From: Gymnothorax reevesii
Taxonomy: Eukaryota > Chordata > Actinopteri > Anguilliformes > Muraenidae
Direction: 5' to 3'
Assembly: GCA_029721435.1 (NCBI GenBank)
Contig: CM056577.1
Span: 119,966,719 to 120,030,718 of the forward strand
DNA: 64,000 nucleotides
Below, piece by piece: positions 23,986-33,784 of this stretch (its first letter is position 1; each line of letters begins with the position of its first letter). The notes below the pieces were generated by a model that saw only the letters and a program-made list of their open reading frames with translations, searched no databases and had not been told where the DNA came from. A program made the position numbers and the translations under genes.

Positions 23986-25690
23986 GACTTAGGCCCAGAA
24001 AATTAATTGACTTCATTTTTAAAATTGAAAACCTCTGCATGCAACGCCGTCATACAAGAGTTACATCATACTTATAACTTATTAAAATCCAAGACTGAGG
24101 ACTCCGACGATTGAGTTTGGTACAGTGATTTGAGGGGACAGTACACGCATGTGCAGTGTGCGCACCCACTTGCAGGCACGCGGGCACACACCATAACTGA
24201 GTTTGTCTGTTTAATGATGCTACTCTCCTAATCACAGTTGCTTGACTTGCTTGGAGTTCCATAACGAGAAAAACTTGCGGATTTCATTTGTAAAAGACTA
24301 CCAGGAAATACACACCGATAGATGGTGCAGGACTCCGAAGACCACATACGTTGGATGAAGAAAATGGGCAGGGCTGGAAAATTTTAGTTTAAACCGCAGC
24401 TTTGTTGGTCAGCTGAGGGAATGTATCATGAGTCATATGTATGTAAAAAACCCAACGGTTTTCTCTCAAAGGAACCACATAGGCTACTCTGCGAAATAAA
24501 AAAGTTTATACAAGTATTCCAATCGAATAATCTTTCCGCGAGTGAGATTTCTCGTCATATTCCCGTCAAACCAAGGCGAAGAACAAAAACACCACCGAGT
24601 GAGTTCACGTAACACTGAATTACGAGCCAATGGAGCTTTCGGGGGTTTGCGAAGGGGGCGAGAATCTGAAGTCGCTGGCGGTGCGGGTGAGTCGGGACAG
24701 CGCAAAATAGTAAAGAAGTTCAGAAAAGATTCTCCTGTATATCGAGAGCTGAAGTCTAGTGGCCCACACAGCCTGCGATATTGCGCAAAAGTAGGCTGGG
24801 CTGCGACTGAGCACTCCCGTTACATCCCGTATATACACGCAACCAAAGCCATACTGCACCGCTCTGTCGGTGACTCGTGAAACCTTCCGAACTTCGGTGG
24901 ACCGAAATGAACATCTTATATTAGCCTACTCCGCAGGCGATGTACAAGGGAGAATATTCGGTTAATATATACCTTGTATGTTATTCGCAGAGACTCCGTG
25001 CAATGCGGTTGGACGTATTATTTTTCATGTTAAACCAACGCCTCAGGCGACATTTTAAGGGTTGTGACAGCGTGCGAGATGGATTATTGCGAAGAGCAGT
25101 TTCTTCAAGGGATGGGTGTGTCGGGAGGGGAAAATAATAGGAAAAATGAAAAACAAATTAGGAGACAATTAATTCGCCTATCCAGCATGCTTTATTAACT
25201 ATAGCTGTGGCAGCCAATTGACTTTATACCAATGAATCTAGTAGCCTTCATTAAAAAAGAAACAAGACATTCACAATGTGTCCAGTTAGATTTCCAAAGT
25301 TTTATATTATAGGCAACCCATGCCAAATTTTTACAAAACGCAGCCAATTGACATATGATCAGCATTTTTAATTTTGGCAGTTATTAACAGCGCGTTGTTT
25401 AAAATGACATTTCTCAGCTGCCAACTTTTTAAATCTGAACTGCTCAAGTTCAAAACTTCAGACAAAGGCTGCAGTCTCAGGTAAGACTGCCCCTCCGCGT
25501 GGCAGGCACGGAAAGCGCTGGCTCGTTGAATGTCTTGGCTAAATTAATCGCTTAAAGTAAAATTACGAACTTCTAAATTTCCCTGACCACTGACCAAGCA
25601 GGGGTACAATTCGATATCGAGAAATACTGTGCTAGTTTTCACAGGCAAAAAGCAACCCACTGCGCGTATAGCCTGCAAGAAGAATGAATG
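22860..25690. other. Intron 1, nothing recognised
   Basis: There is no exon with support. A TA tract followed by a T run lies at 23931-23983. Frames at 24421-24880 on both strands are not recognisable as protein families. Confidence 0.45.
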
Positions 25691-25699
25691 GTTTCTTAC

Positions 25700-25748
25700 C
25701 GAACTGGCGAAGAGTGCTAGAGGTTTGAAGAAGCAGCAATAAGCTGAC
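25700..25748 (-). other. Candidate non-coding exon 1 of the S100 gene
   Basis: On the minus strand a TATA box is followed, at the right spacing, by about 49 bases ending CGCCAGTTCG and then GTAAGAAACC, a strong splice donor (intron begins 25699). There is no ATG-led frame. S100 genes typically begin with a short untranslated exon driven by a TATA promoter. The position is 3.35 kb upstream of the exon with the start codon. The transcription start is estimated only from the TATA distance. RNA data would be needed to confirm it; a second strong donor-like site (CCGGTAAGTA, minus strand, about 26400-26391) could mark an alternative first exon. Confidence 0.5.
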
Positions 25749-25770
25749 TTGGTGGAATGTTTCGTCCAGC

Positions 25771-25778
25771 AATTTATA
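25771..25778 (-). promoter_or_regulatory. Candidate TATA box of the S100 gene
   Basis: The minus strand reads CCAATATAAATTGCTGG. TATAAATT occupies 25778-25771, about 30 bases upstream of the presumed start. An immediately overlapping CCAAT is visible but too close to act as a classical CCAAT box. Confidence 0.45.
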
Positions 25779-25840
25779 TTGGGGCACCGCCCTGTGTGTG
25801 CGTGTGCATTTACCAGCTATGCGAGCGTGTGTTCAGATCA

Positions 25841-25856
25841 TATGTGTGTGTGTGTG

Positions 25857-25887
<31 letters not shown>

Positions 25888-25890
25888 ATG
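25841..25890. repeat. (GT)n microsatellite
   Basis: GT repeat with a few GC interruptions, 60-110 bp upstream of the candidate S100 TATA box. Confidence 0.93.
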
Positions 25891-26730
25891 CGTGCGTGTG
25901 CGGCATATGGTTTGCAGAATCGGTTATCACATTGAAGTTACATCTGTAATCAGTGATATTGCTGTAAATGTTCGTGTTTTGCAGCGGGTACAAATAAATT
26001 ACTTTTTCCCTCGACAAATAGCAACAACTATTTTTCTTTCACGAATAATTACATTATTATTTTATGTATTCATTTTTTAGTAGAAGCAGACCTAGTAGTA
26101 GTAGTAATAGTTTTTTGTGACATTAATGTTATGGTATTTAAATTACCTAATTTTACGTATTTAATTTTATAACTTAAATATTAACTTTTGACTTCGGGTA
26201 GACGTTTGCAAAGGTTCGTATGGCAGTGTGTCTCCTTTTAAGCTTAAATGGAACCCGAATTTAGGAAAGCGTGTGTGTAATTTCTCAAACTATATGATCA
26301 AGGTTCACGCAATGATGAGTGCTACTGTAATCAGTACATAGATTTGAAGCTGAGAGGATGCATTTTTCACGATCACGAGATTGTCGCTGGTACTTACCGG
26401 ACAGAGTCTGAAACGAGAGGCATTACTGCCCTCTAGTGACTAGACTAATTAACGTAGGGGTCTACGGAGACCGGGAGGAGGGACTTTTTTCCATCCAACT
26501 GTATTGAGAAAATTCAAATCATTCAACCCATGAAGTTTAATTACTTTTTCTTAATCATAGTTTCATTACATAGACTTCACTGCATAAAATTATGAAAAAT
26601 ATATGAGTAAATTACGCACACAAAATGTTTGGAAAGGAAAGAAGAATAACAAATACAAAAGGCAGTTGCTACGGGTACGGCAGTTTTCCAATGCATTTCA
26701 ATGTAGAGAGGTACGGCAGTCCCAATTTCA

Positions 26731-26797
26731 AACCCTGACCCTAACGCTAACCCTAACCCCTAACCACAACCCTAACCTTAACCCTAACCTGTACTCC
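26731..26797. repeat. Interstitial telomere-like repeats
   Basis: About ten imperfect CCCTAA-type hexamers in tandem (CCCTGACCCTAACGCTAACC and onward). The flanks carry TACGGCAGT at about 26676-26684 and 26711-26719, and its inverse ACTGCCGTA at 26838-26846, so the array sits inside a short inverted-repeat context. Confidence 0.88.
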
Positions 26798-26799
26798 TT

Positions 26800-27300
26800 A
26801 TCCTAATCCCTTCAAATCGAAAGCCATATCCATAAAACTGCCGTATCTCTAGACACTTCAAATACTAAAACCTTTGGGGTTAAATCTGTGTCTTTAAAGG
26901 TCGCATATTATGCTGTATTTCGTCATTTAAAAGCCATTCCACGAGTGATTGACATTTGGTGCGCAGTTGACCCCCCTGGAAATAAATGAAACTTGGCACA
27001 TAGGTAGATACGGGTGTCTCATGAAAAAAGCCAAATTTTTAGGTCCGTATCTTACTTTGCCTGCCGGCAGCGCCACTTGGAAGCCATTAAAGTGGCTTTG
27101 TTTTGCTGTCAACACCACATTTCACATCAACGATCATGACTTGAGGATACACAGTACCAAATATGTTATACTTTTATCATGACGCTTCAAGCCTGGATAG
27201 ACATCAGCACCACATCAGCGCCAAACTGGGTAAGTATGTTATTGAGCCAGAATTATTTGAGAAATAACAGTAAAAATTGAAAATGGGAATGCGAATAAAA
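26800..27300. other. Intergenic, no gene recognised
   Basis: Unclassified sequence between the telomere-like array and the Tc1 copy. Overlapping frames on both strands near 26930-27180 show no family resemblance. Confidence 0.45.
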
Positions 27301-27427
27301 TACAACCCCAATTCCGAAATACTTAGGACAAAGTGTTAATTGTGAATAAAATCAAAATTCAATGACTTTCAAATCACACCAGGCAGTATTTTATTTACAA
27401 TACAACAGAGACAGCTTAGCAAATGTT

Positions 27428-27700
27428 CCGTCTTTCGGAAGAGACGTTAAACCGAGGTCCTGACTCACAGTGGTCATTAAAGATCCTATGACACTCTTCG
27501 ATAAGAGTAGGGGGTTCCCCGGTGTCATGGCTAAAGTCCCAACCTGGCTCATTTGATCTGCCACCTAATCATCCCCTGATCTAATTGGCTGTGCAATTCC
27601 ACTGTCCCTCCCCACCTCCTCCCCCAGGGCTCCCTTGAAAAAGAGATTTCAATCTCAATGGGACTTCCCTGGTTAAATAAAGGTTATAAATAAATAAATA
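27428..27700 (+). mobile_element. SINE-like retroposon in the Tc1 terminal repeat
   Basis: This segment interrupts the Tc1 left repeat. It opens TCTTTCGGAAGAGACGTTAA and ends GGTTAAATAAAGG followed by a TAAA-type tail (27685-27700), the arrangement of a SINE 3' end that borrows a LINE tail. A short target duplication (ATGTT) is visible at the two junctions. The internal words resemble a widespread fish SINE. No tRNA-like head is visible, so the copy is probably 5'-truncated. Confidence 0.7.
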
Positions 27701-28061
27701 TGTTGAAACTGAGAAATTTTACTATTTTATCCACAAAATGAGCTCATTTTCAAATTTGATGGCTGCTACAGGTCTCAATAAAGTTGGAACAGGGGCCTGT
27801 TTACCATAGTATAGCATCCCCTCTTCTTTTTAACACAGAGTGGAGGCGTCTGGGCATTGAGGAGACAAGTTTCTTGAGTTTAGTCATTGGAATTTGATCC
27901 CACTCTTGTTTAATACAGGCTTCCAGCTGCTGGAGAGTTTTGGGTCTCCTTTGATGGACAGCAGGCAGGCCAGTTCAGCACACAGATTCTTTTACCACAA
28001 AGCCATGCTGTTGTAATAGCTGCAATATGTGGTTTTGCATTGTCCTGCTGAAATACAGATG

Positions 28062-28801
28062 TCACCTGGATGGGAGCATATGTTGCTCTGAAACCTTTAT
28101 ATACCTTTCAAAATTCATAGTGCTTTTTAAAACACGCAAGCGTCCCACACCATATGCACAAATGCATCCCCATACCATCAGGCTTTTGAACTGAATGCTG
28201 AAAACAGGAGGGGTGGTCTTTCTCCTCTTTTGTCCAGAGGATACGACGCCCATGATTTCCAACAAGAATGTCAAATTTGGACTCGCCTGACCACTGGACA
28301 CTTTGCCACTTTGCTACAGTCCATTTTAAATGAGCCTTGGCCCACAGAAGACGGCAGCGCTTCTGGATCATGCTCAACAATGGCTTTCTTTTTGCATGAT
28401 AGAGTTTTAGGTGGATCTGCGGATGGCACGGCGGACTGTATTTTCTGGTTTCTTGAAGTATTCCTGGGCCCATTTAGTAATGTCAATGACAGAATCATGC
28501 CGATGAGTGATGCAGTGGTGTCTGAGGGCCCGAAGATCACAGGCATCCAGTATAGGTCTTCGGCCATCTCCCTTACACACAGAGATTTTTCCAGTTTCTC
28601 TAAATCTTTTGATGATGCTTTGCACTGTTGATTATTAGACCTGCAAAGCCTTTGCAATTTGACGTTGAGGAACATTGTTTTTAAAGTATTCCTCATTTTT
28701 TTACGCAAGCCTTCACAGGTTGGAGAGCCTCTGGCCATCTTTTCTTCTGAGAGACTCAGCCTCTCTAAGACATCCCCTTTATAGCCAATCATGTCACACA
28801 C
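28062..28801 (-). pseudogene. Tc1 transposase remnant
   Basis: Several overlapping minus-strand frames together cover most of a Tc1 transposase but require at least two frame changes. The segments are named in the entry for the surrounding element. The C-terminal part with the third catalytic Glu (about 27790-28060) is shortened compared with the copy at 10423-11616. Confidence 0.8.
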
Positions 28802-29415
28802 CTGATGCCAGTGAACTTAATTACTTGTTAAATGTTCTTTCAGCTGATTCTCTCATATTTCAATAGCTTTTTCAGCCCTTTTTTGCCTGTGTCCCAACTT
28901 TTTTGAGACCTGTTTCAGCCAGAAAATTTGAAGTAAGCTCATTTTGTGGATAAAAAATGTAAAATGTCTGTATCAATATTTGAAATATTATCTATGTTCT
29001 ATTGTGAATAACATATTGGCTCGTGTGATCTGAAAGTTATTGCATTTTGATTTTACTTACAATTTACACTTCATCCCAACTACTTCAGAATTGGGGTCTT
29101 AAGTTTTCTTCTCCTTTTCTTGAAATATTCCCTTCCATTAGCACCAGGGATTTGAGGGATACCAGAGGCGCTCCTGCTCTTTTTTCTTTTTAAATTTTAG
29201 ATCTGTTGCTCACTAAAATTGTTTCATAACTTTCATATGACACACCCACACTTTTTAAGATCCTGTATATTCGCAACATAGGATTTGGCGATGGTTGCTG
29301 TGGTGGGCATATTGTTTTGACCGATTGCCGTCGAAATCAATAGTGTCCATCCTTGATGTAATAGCGACCTACCCACAAAATTTCAGAGATATCAGTTGAT
29401 TACTTTTTCTGGGAT

Positions 29416-29694
29416 GTGATTTTTCCGCTAATTCGCGGAATTCCGCTTTTTTATCTTCAAAATTAAAAAAAATAAATAAAACTCTGATTTTTCAGTCATG
29501 AAAATCCGATTTTATACATACAGCATTCCGACTTTTAGTATATCCGTAACTGAATTGATCTTTTGCATGATGCATTCTACAGAACTTCCGTTTTCAAATT
29601 AGCCAGCTAAGGCACTTTCGGTCAAATGTCATGCTGTGTTGGCAGGGGCTGCGGCGGCAAGTTTCAACACTGCGGAAAAGAAACAACTTAGATA
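29416..29694. repeat. Dispersed repeat, copy 1 of 2
   Basis: This matches 31911-32176 in direct orientation at roughly 90% over its whole length (shared start GTGATTTTTCCGCTAATTCG, shared end GCGGAAAAGAAACAACTTAG). It contains near-palindromic TTCCGC/GCGGAA words. The family is unknown. Confidence 0.85.
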
Positions 29695-30278
29695 TTGCGG
29701 ATATTTGAGACGGCAGGTAGCTTGTAGTATAGTAATAATAATTAATAACTCGCAGCTTCCCTCGGCTTCAGAGGGAATATGCACATCTCGTCCCATACAG
29801 TCACAGAAATCACATTTCATTACATACACGTTAGATTGCAATGATTAACAATTACGCAGACCCACGCCACAACCGAGGTTAATCAAGGATAAGCAATTTA
29901 TAACTAAATAAGCAATTTATGACTAAATTCTTCTCACAGCGCCACATAGCAAACAGATGTTCAGGCTGACCCATCACACTCATTTGTCTGAGGTAGAGGG
30001 ACTGTCACAGTACGCTCCATAAACATAAGTTAGTCATCAAGGAGAATCGGACGGGCACCCACGCATCCCTGTTCTGCTCGCTTTGGGACAGTTACAATGC
30101 GGAACTTTCATCCCGCTCCATCACAGCAGCAGGTTCATGGCGTGAATGGAAAGACTGGATCTAATCTATTCATTATAACACAGTAGGTTGGCCCAATTGG
30201 ATAATCGACTGTCTCTCGGACGTGAGAACTCGTTTGCGTTCAAGCTGAAAACACTGCGTCATATTCCTTCGCTTAAGG

Positions 30279-30474
30279 CAGGGTTGTCCAAACTAATCCA
30301 CAAAAGGCCGGTGTGGGGGTTGCTTTTTGTTACAGCCCAGCACTTACACACCTGATTCTGCTCATCAAGGTCTTGACTGAAACTCCTGATCAGTTAATCA
30401 GGGAATCAGGTGTTGTAGCACTGGGCTGAAACAAAAACTTGCACCCACATCAGCCCTTAATGGGGACACCCCTG
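30279..30474. mobile_element. Short hAT-like foldback element
   Basis: The ends are CAGGGTTGTCCAAACTAATC and the inverse of CAGGGGTGTCCCCATTAAGG. Internal inverted stretches (AGCCCAGCACTTACACACCT against AGGTGTTGTAGCACTGGGCT) make it nearly a perfect hairpin. The flanking 8-bp repeats are GCTTAAGG (30271-30278) and GCTTAATG (30475-30482). It is 196 bp and non-coding. Confidence 0.87.
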
Positions 30475-30482
30475 GCTTAATG

Positions 30483-31910
30483 GGTTTAGCTATATAATCA
30501 CATAATTTGTTCATTCACAGTCCATGGGCCCAACTATGTGAGTTAGCATTTGTGATTTCGGGAAACGCACCCAAGATCTTTAGTCTGGAAATGTCAGCTG
30601 CAGACTCTGGTGTGATTCATAATGGTGAAAATGCGGTTTCGTTTCTTCGCCATCCACCTGTGTTTGGGAAATGTGGGGAAACTATGGAAAGAATTGAACT
30701 TAGCCGAAGCTGTTCACAGCCTCACGCAGCAATAGTGTCCTGAGGTGCAGTCCTCTTGGAAAAAACTGTTTCGCTCTTTTTGAAGTCATGACAAAAAGTA
30801 AACATCGACACAGGAATTGGAATACAATACAAAAAGAAGCAAAATAAAATTTATGTCGTTTTGGCTGTTTTAAACAAAATTATGTCCGGCATTCCTACAC
30901 AAGCACAGGACTTAACGCATGCTGTGCATAGAGCTCATTGAATATACTGGACAGTTTCTTGTTGTCTTCCAGCACCGATCTGGCGAAAGGGAGACATAAG
31001 AATGCACCCTGTCCGTGTGTATGTCCGTCCATCCGCAAAGTGGCGTTAACACGATAACTCAAGAACAAAATGGATTACAGACCCCATGTTCTGTATATAA
31101 GAAGATATTATTATGAAGCAGTTTCCTATTTAATATCAGTGGCAATGGGAGACCATAGGCCTTGCGGCCAGCTTGTTTCATTTGTTTATGCATGTCTCAC
31201 GGCCCCGTGTTCTAAATTGGCCAATCAGTATTTTACTTTCAAATCTGAGCGTAGACACTCAAATCGTCAACGGATCACTTCAGGCCCACTTTTGCCTCTC
31301 TCACCCCACTCAATGTGGGCCTGTGAGAGGTCTGGCTGGGAGATGGGGCCTGTTCACAGGCTATGGTCAGCAATGCATGTCATCACATTCCTTTGTGGCA
31401 CTAATTCTATGGTTTGACCCTTGATCTCCTGTATGCTGCGAAAATGATGAATGCTGGCAGCTACCTCAGGGCGCCATCTGCTGCCCTGATACTGTTCAAG
31501 CACGGGGGGTGGATGGAGGGAGACCTTTTCACTCTGAGTTCTACCCTTCGACATTACCTGCTGACAAGCCAAAGGGCTACACTGGCCTACGCTTTATGAA
31601 AGACAAACTGCTCTGGAACTTCTGTGCTATTTTATCGGCGCATCAGGTGCGCTGACCTGCGCCTCAAGATCGTTTACATTTTTGAAATGAAATAAAATAG
31701 CAATTTGAAACGATTTTCAATTTTGCAATTTTCAATGACGCTGATTTAAATGCACCAAAGTGCGCGTCCAAATGAATGATGGTTGCCTTACTTTAACGGG
31801 GAGAGAACTAGCGACGCCTGATAGTGTGAAGTGTTTTCCGAGTAAATGTGTTTTTAATATAGAAAATGACTGAGCGCAAGTCAGGACTAATAACAGGGCT
31901 GTGATTTTTC
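30483..31910. other. Intergenic, partly related to the hAT element at 59695
   Basis: There is no gene. The part from about 31640 to 31905 resembles the interior of the foldback at 59695-60471 (shared words near 31760-31900 and 60085-60230, such as TCAGGACTAATAA), so it is probably a fragment of that family. Confidence 0.5.
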
Positions 31911-32176
31911 CGCTAATTCGCGGAATTCCGCTTTTTTATCTTCAAAATTAAAAAAATAAATAAAACTCTGATTTTTCAGTCATGAAAATCTGATTTCATA
32001 TCTACAGCATTCCGACTTTTAGTATTTCCGTAACTGAATTGATCTTATGCATGCTGCATTCCACAGAACTTCCGTTTGCAAATTAGCCAGCTAAAGCACG
32101 TTCGGTCAAATGTCATGCGGTGAGGGCAGTGCCGCGGTGGCAAGTTTCAACACTGCGGAAAAGAAACAACTTAGAT
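31911..32176. repeat. Dispersed repeat, copy 2 of 2
   Basis: Direct repeat of 29416-29694, 2.5 kb away. A small indel in an A run and scattered substitutions separate the copies. Confidence 0.85.
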
Positions 32177-32451
32177 AAACTTAGCAAATTTATGTAATAA
32201 TTCTCTTATGAAATTATTTGCAATACCAAAACACTGCGAAACATTGTGGTTATAAAATAAGCAGCATCAATATTCTTTTTGTCCCTCTGGAGCAGATTTA
32301 TTTGCATAACTTATCAAGTGCAAAACATTTCACCAAACTATGGGTGAACGAGGCTTAGTAACTAAACAAGTGCCAAAGATCAAAGTAAAGATTTAAAAAA
32401 AGTGTACTCTATTCACTGTATCCTCAGGATATTGTAAACATTACTGCATAC

Positions 32452-32912
32452 CATAGACTGTATAAAAAGATGGATGAAGCTACCGTGATGTCACCCACTG
32501 GTTCGAAGATGAAGAAGTGAATCGAAGATCCGGGGAGGAACGTGGCTCTGGATCTGACCGTATCGGACGAGGACCAGAGGATAGCGACGCCCCAGAAGCA
32601 TATTCTGGCTTTATACTTTATTTTAGTATATATGGGACCATAATTCACAAAAATGAATGTCATGATATATCGAAGGAGACCTGAAACTTGCTATAGCTAA
32701 CATAAAATGATGTGAAAAATCATTATTCAAATTAAAAATCAGGTCGGAAAGTAGGATCATTTTCTCATAGACTTCTATTGCATTGAACTTCTTTCTGCAA
32801 CCACTGACGTCGCCATCTGCTGGCCATTAAATAGAATGCCATTCTTCGGTACTTCCACATGGGCTTCTTTTTTCAAATCAGGTGCTGCGTCCATCTTTTT
32901 ATATAGTTTATG
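32452..32912. mobile_element. hAT-like foldback element
   Basis: Inverted ends (CATAGACTGTATAAAAAGAT at the left and ATCTTTTTATATAGTTTATG at the right) flanked by a perfect 8-bp duplication CTGCATAC (32444-32451 and 32913-32920). It is 461 bp and non-coding. An 8-bp duplication favours hAT. Confidence 0.88.
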
Positions 32913-32984
32913 CTGCATACAGCAGAAAAAAATCAGTTTCCGTAACCGGCAGCACCAGCTGTGAGTCTTGGATCTCGTTTATCT

Positions 32985-33168
32985 GACTGCAAAATCTAGC
33001 GGCCGGGATGAAAAATACATGTAAAATATAAAATTCTGCACCTCGCCCTATATTCCGCGGACTGCTTTGATTTCCGCGGAGGGCTTTGAAATCTGCGGTA
33101 AATTCCGCGATCATGGATTCCTGGGGGGACTAAATTGTGCGCTACTCTGAAAAGGCTGCCGACCCCTG
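32985..33168. mobile_element. Right end of an unplaced hAT-like element
   Basis: The segment ends GGCTGCCGACCCCTG at 33154-33168, the inverse of CAGGGGTCGGCAGCC, a common hAT terminus. Repeated TTCCGCGGA words fill 33050-33110. The matching left end was not found. Confidence 0.45.
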
Positions 33169-33171
33169 CCG

Positions 33172-33241
33172 GTGGGTACGCCGAGGCTCGAACTCGCGAC
33201 GTAGTGATCACCAGTGATTTAACCGTGTGAGCCACCCGGAG
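33172..33241 (-). repeat. tRNA-like head of a SINE
   Basis: On the minus strand an A-box-like TGGCTCACACGG (33234-33223) and a B-box-like GAGTTCGAGCC (33195-33185) stand at the spacing of the RNA polymerase III promoter of tRNA genes. Arms do not pair well enough for a functional tRNA, so this is most likely a tRNA-derived SINE head or tRNA pseudogene. Confidence 0.55.
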
Positions 33242-33424
33242 CTAACGCTGTCTTATAGGCTTGTGCCTCAGCCACAACAGGCGTATGAATTGGAAAGTTA
33301 TCTTGATGCCTTGTTGTACCCTCGTCATGAGATTTATACCTGAGCTTGGATAGTTGTCCTCATGTCCACTATGTATCCAGCCATCTAGTTACGTTAGTCT
33401 ACGTAACATGGTTTGTCGAGTGTA

Positions 33425-33456
33425 ACAATTAGATAGATAAATGGATAGATAGATAT
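33425..33456. repeat. (GATA)n-type microsatellite
   Basis: Imperfect TAGATAGATAAATGGATAGA tract. The surrounding 33242-33784 holds no gene. Confidence 0.85.
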
Positions 33457-33784
33457 CTTTATTGCAGGCTCATACACTAAATAAACACACTAGAAAACGT
33501 GTGTAAACAAGCGTAGATTGAGATTGAGATTGCTAAAGCAGAGGTATTTTTCTTTGATGACATCATGATGACTTACGTCTCGGAAACTTCCTACTTCTTC
33601 AGGGGGCAGGGCATAAGAGTGCAAAAATATCACATCTAGTCCTTAAAATTGATAGATTTTTCAGCCATTTCAGAACTTTTGAGTGCATAGAGAAATAAAA
33701 ATAATCATATTGAACAAAATAAACCAACAATTTCAGGTGGAGTGCCTCATGTCAGGGAACCTTTAAGTGATGAGGGAAAAAGCT

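Larger units (their letters stand above)
6997..25748 (-). other. S100 gene, whole transcription unit
   Basis: Proposed extent of the only host gene in the window, all on the minus strand. It comprises non-coding exon 1 (about 25748-25700), intron 1 (3.35 kb), exon 2 with the start codon (about 22353-22190), intron 2 (22189-7159, 15.0 kb) and exon 3 with the stop codon (7158-6997 plus 3' UTR). This three-exon plan, with a non-coding first exon and one EF-hand per coding exon, is the standard S100 layout. Exons 2 and 3 are certain; exon 1 is inferred from a TATA box and donor site. Both introns are loaded with transposons. Confidence 0.8.
27303..29099 (-). mobile_element. Tc1-like transposon carrying a nested SINE-like insertion
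   Basis: The left end starts CAACCCCAATTCCGAAATAC and the right end is its decayed inverse (…GAATTGGGGTC), with TA on both sides. Terminal repeats are about 200 bp. The minus strand carries a Tc1 transposase with frameshifts: the start MARGSPTCEGLRKK at about 28740, LLWAKAHLKWTVAKWQSVQW and SKFDIL with the first catalytic region near 28270-28360, then MVWGCICAYGVGRLRV near 28150. The left repeat is interrupted at 27428-27700 by a retroposon. Without it the length is about 1.52 kb, normal for the family. Confidence 0.88.

Noticed and set aside
24421..24880. Possible exons on either strand in S100 intron 1
   Set aside because: No domain, repeat or conserved splice pattern; frames overlap on both strands.
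25845..26080. Cys/Val-rich frames
   Set aside because: Translation of the GT microsatellite.
26731..26797. A true chromosome end
   Set aside because: The repeats are few and imperfect, and ordinary sequence continues on both sides.
33172..33241. A functional tRNA gene
   Set aside because: Box-like words are present but the cloverleaf arms do not pair convincingly, and it abuts a transposon end.
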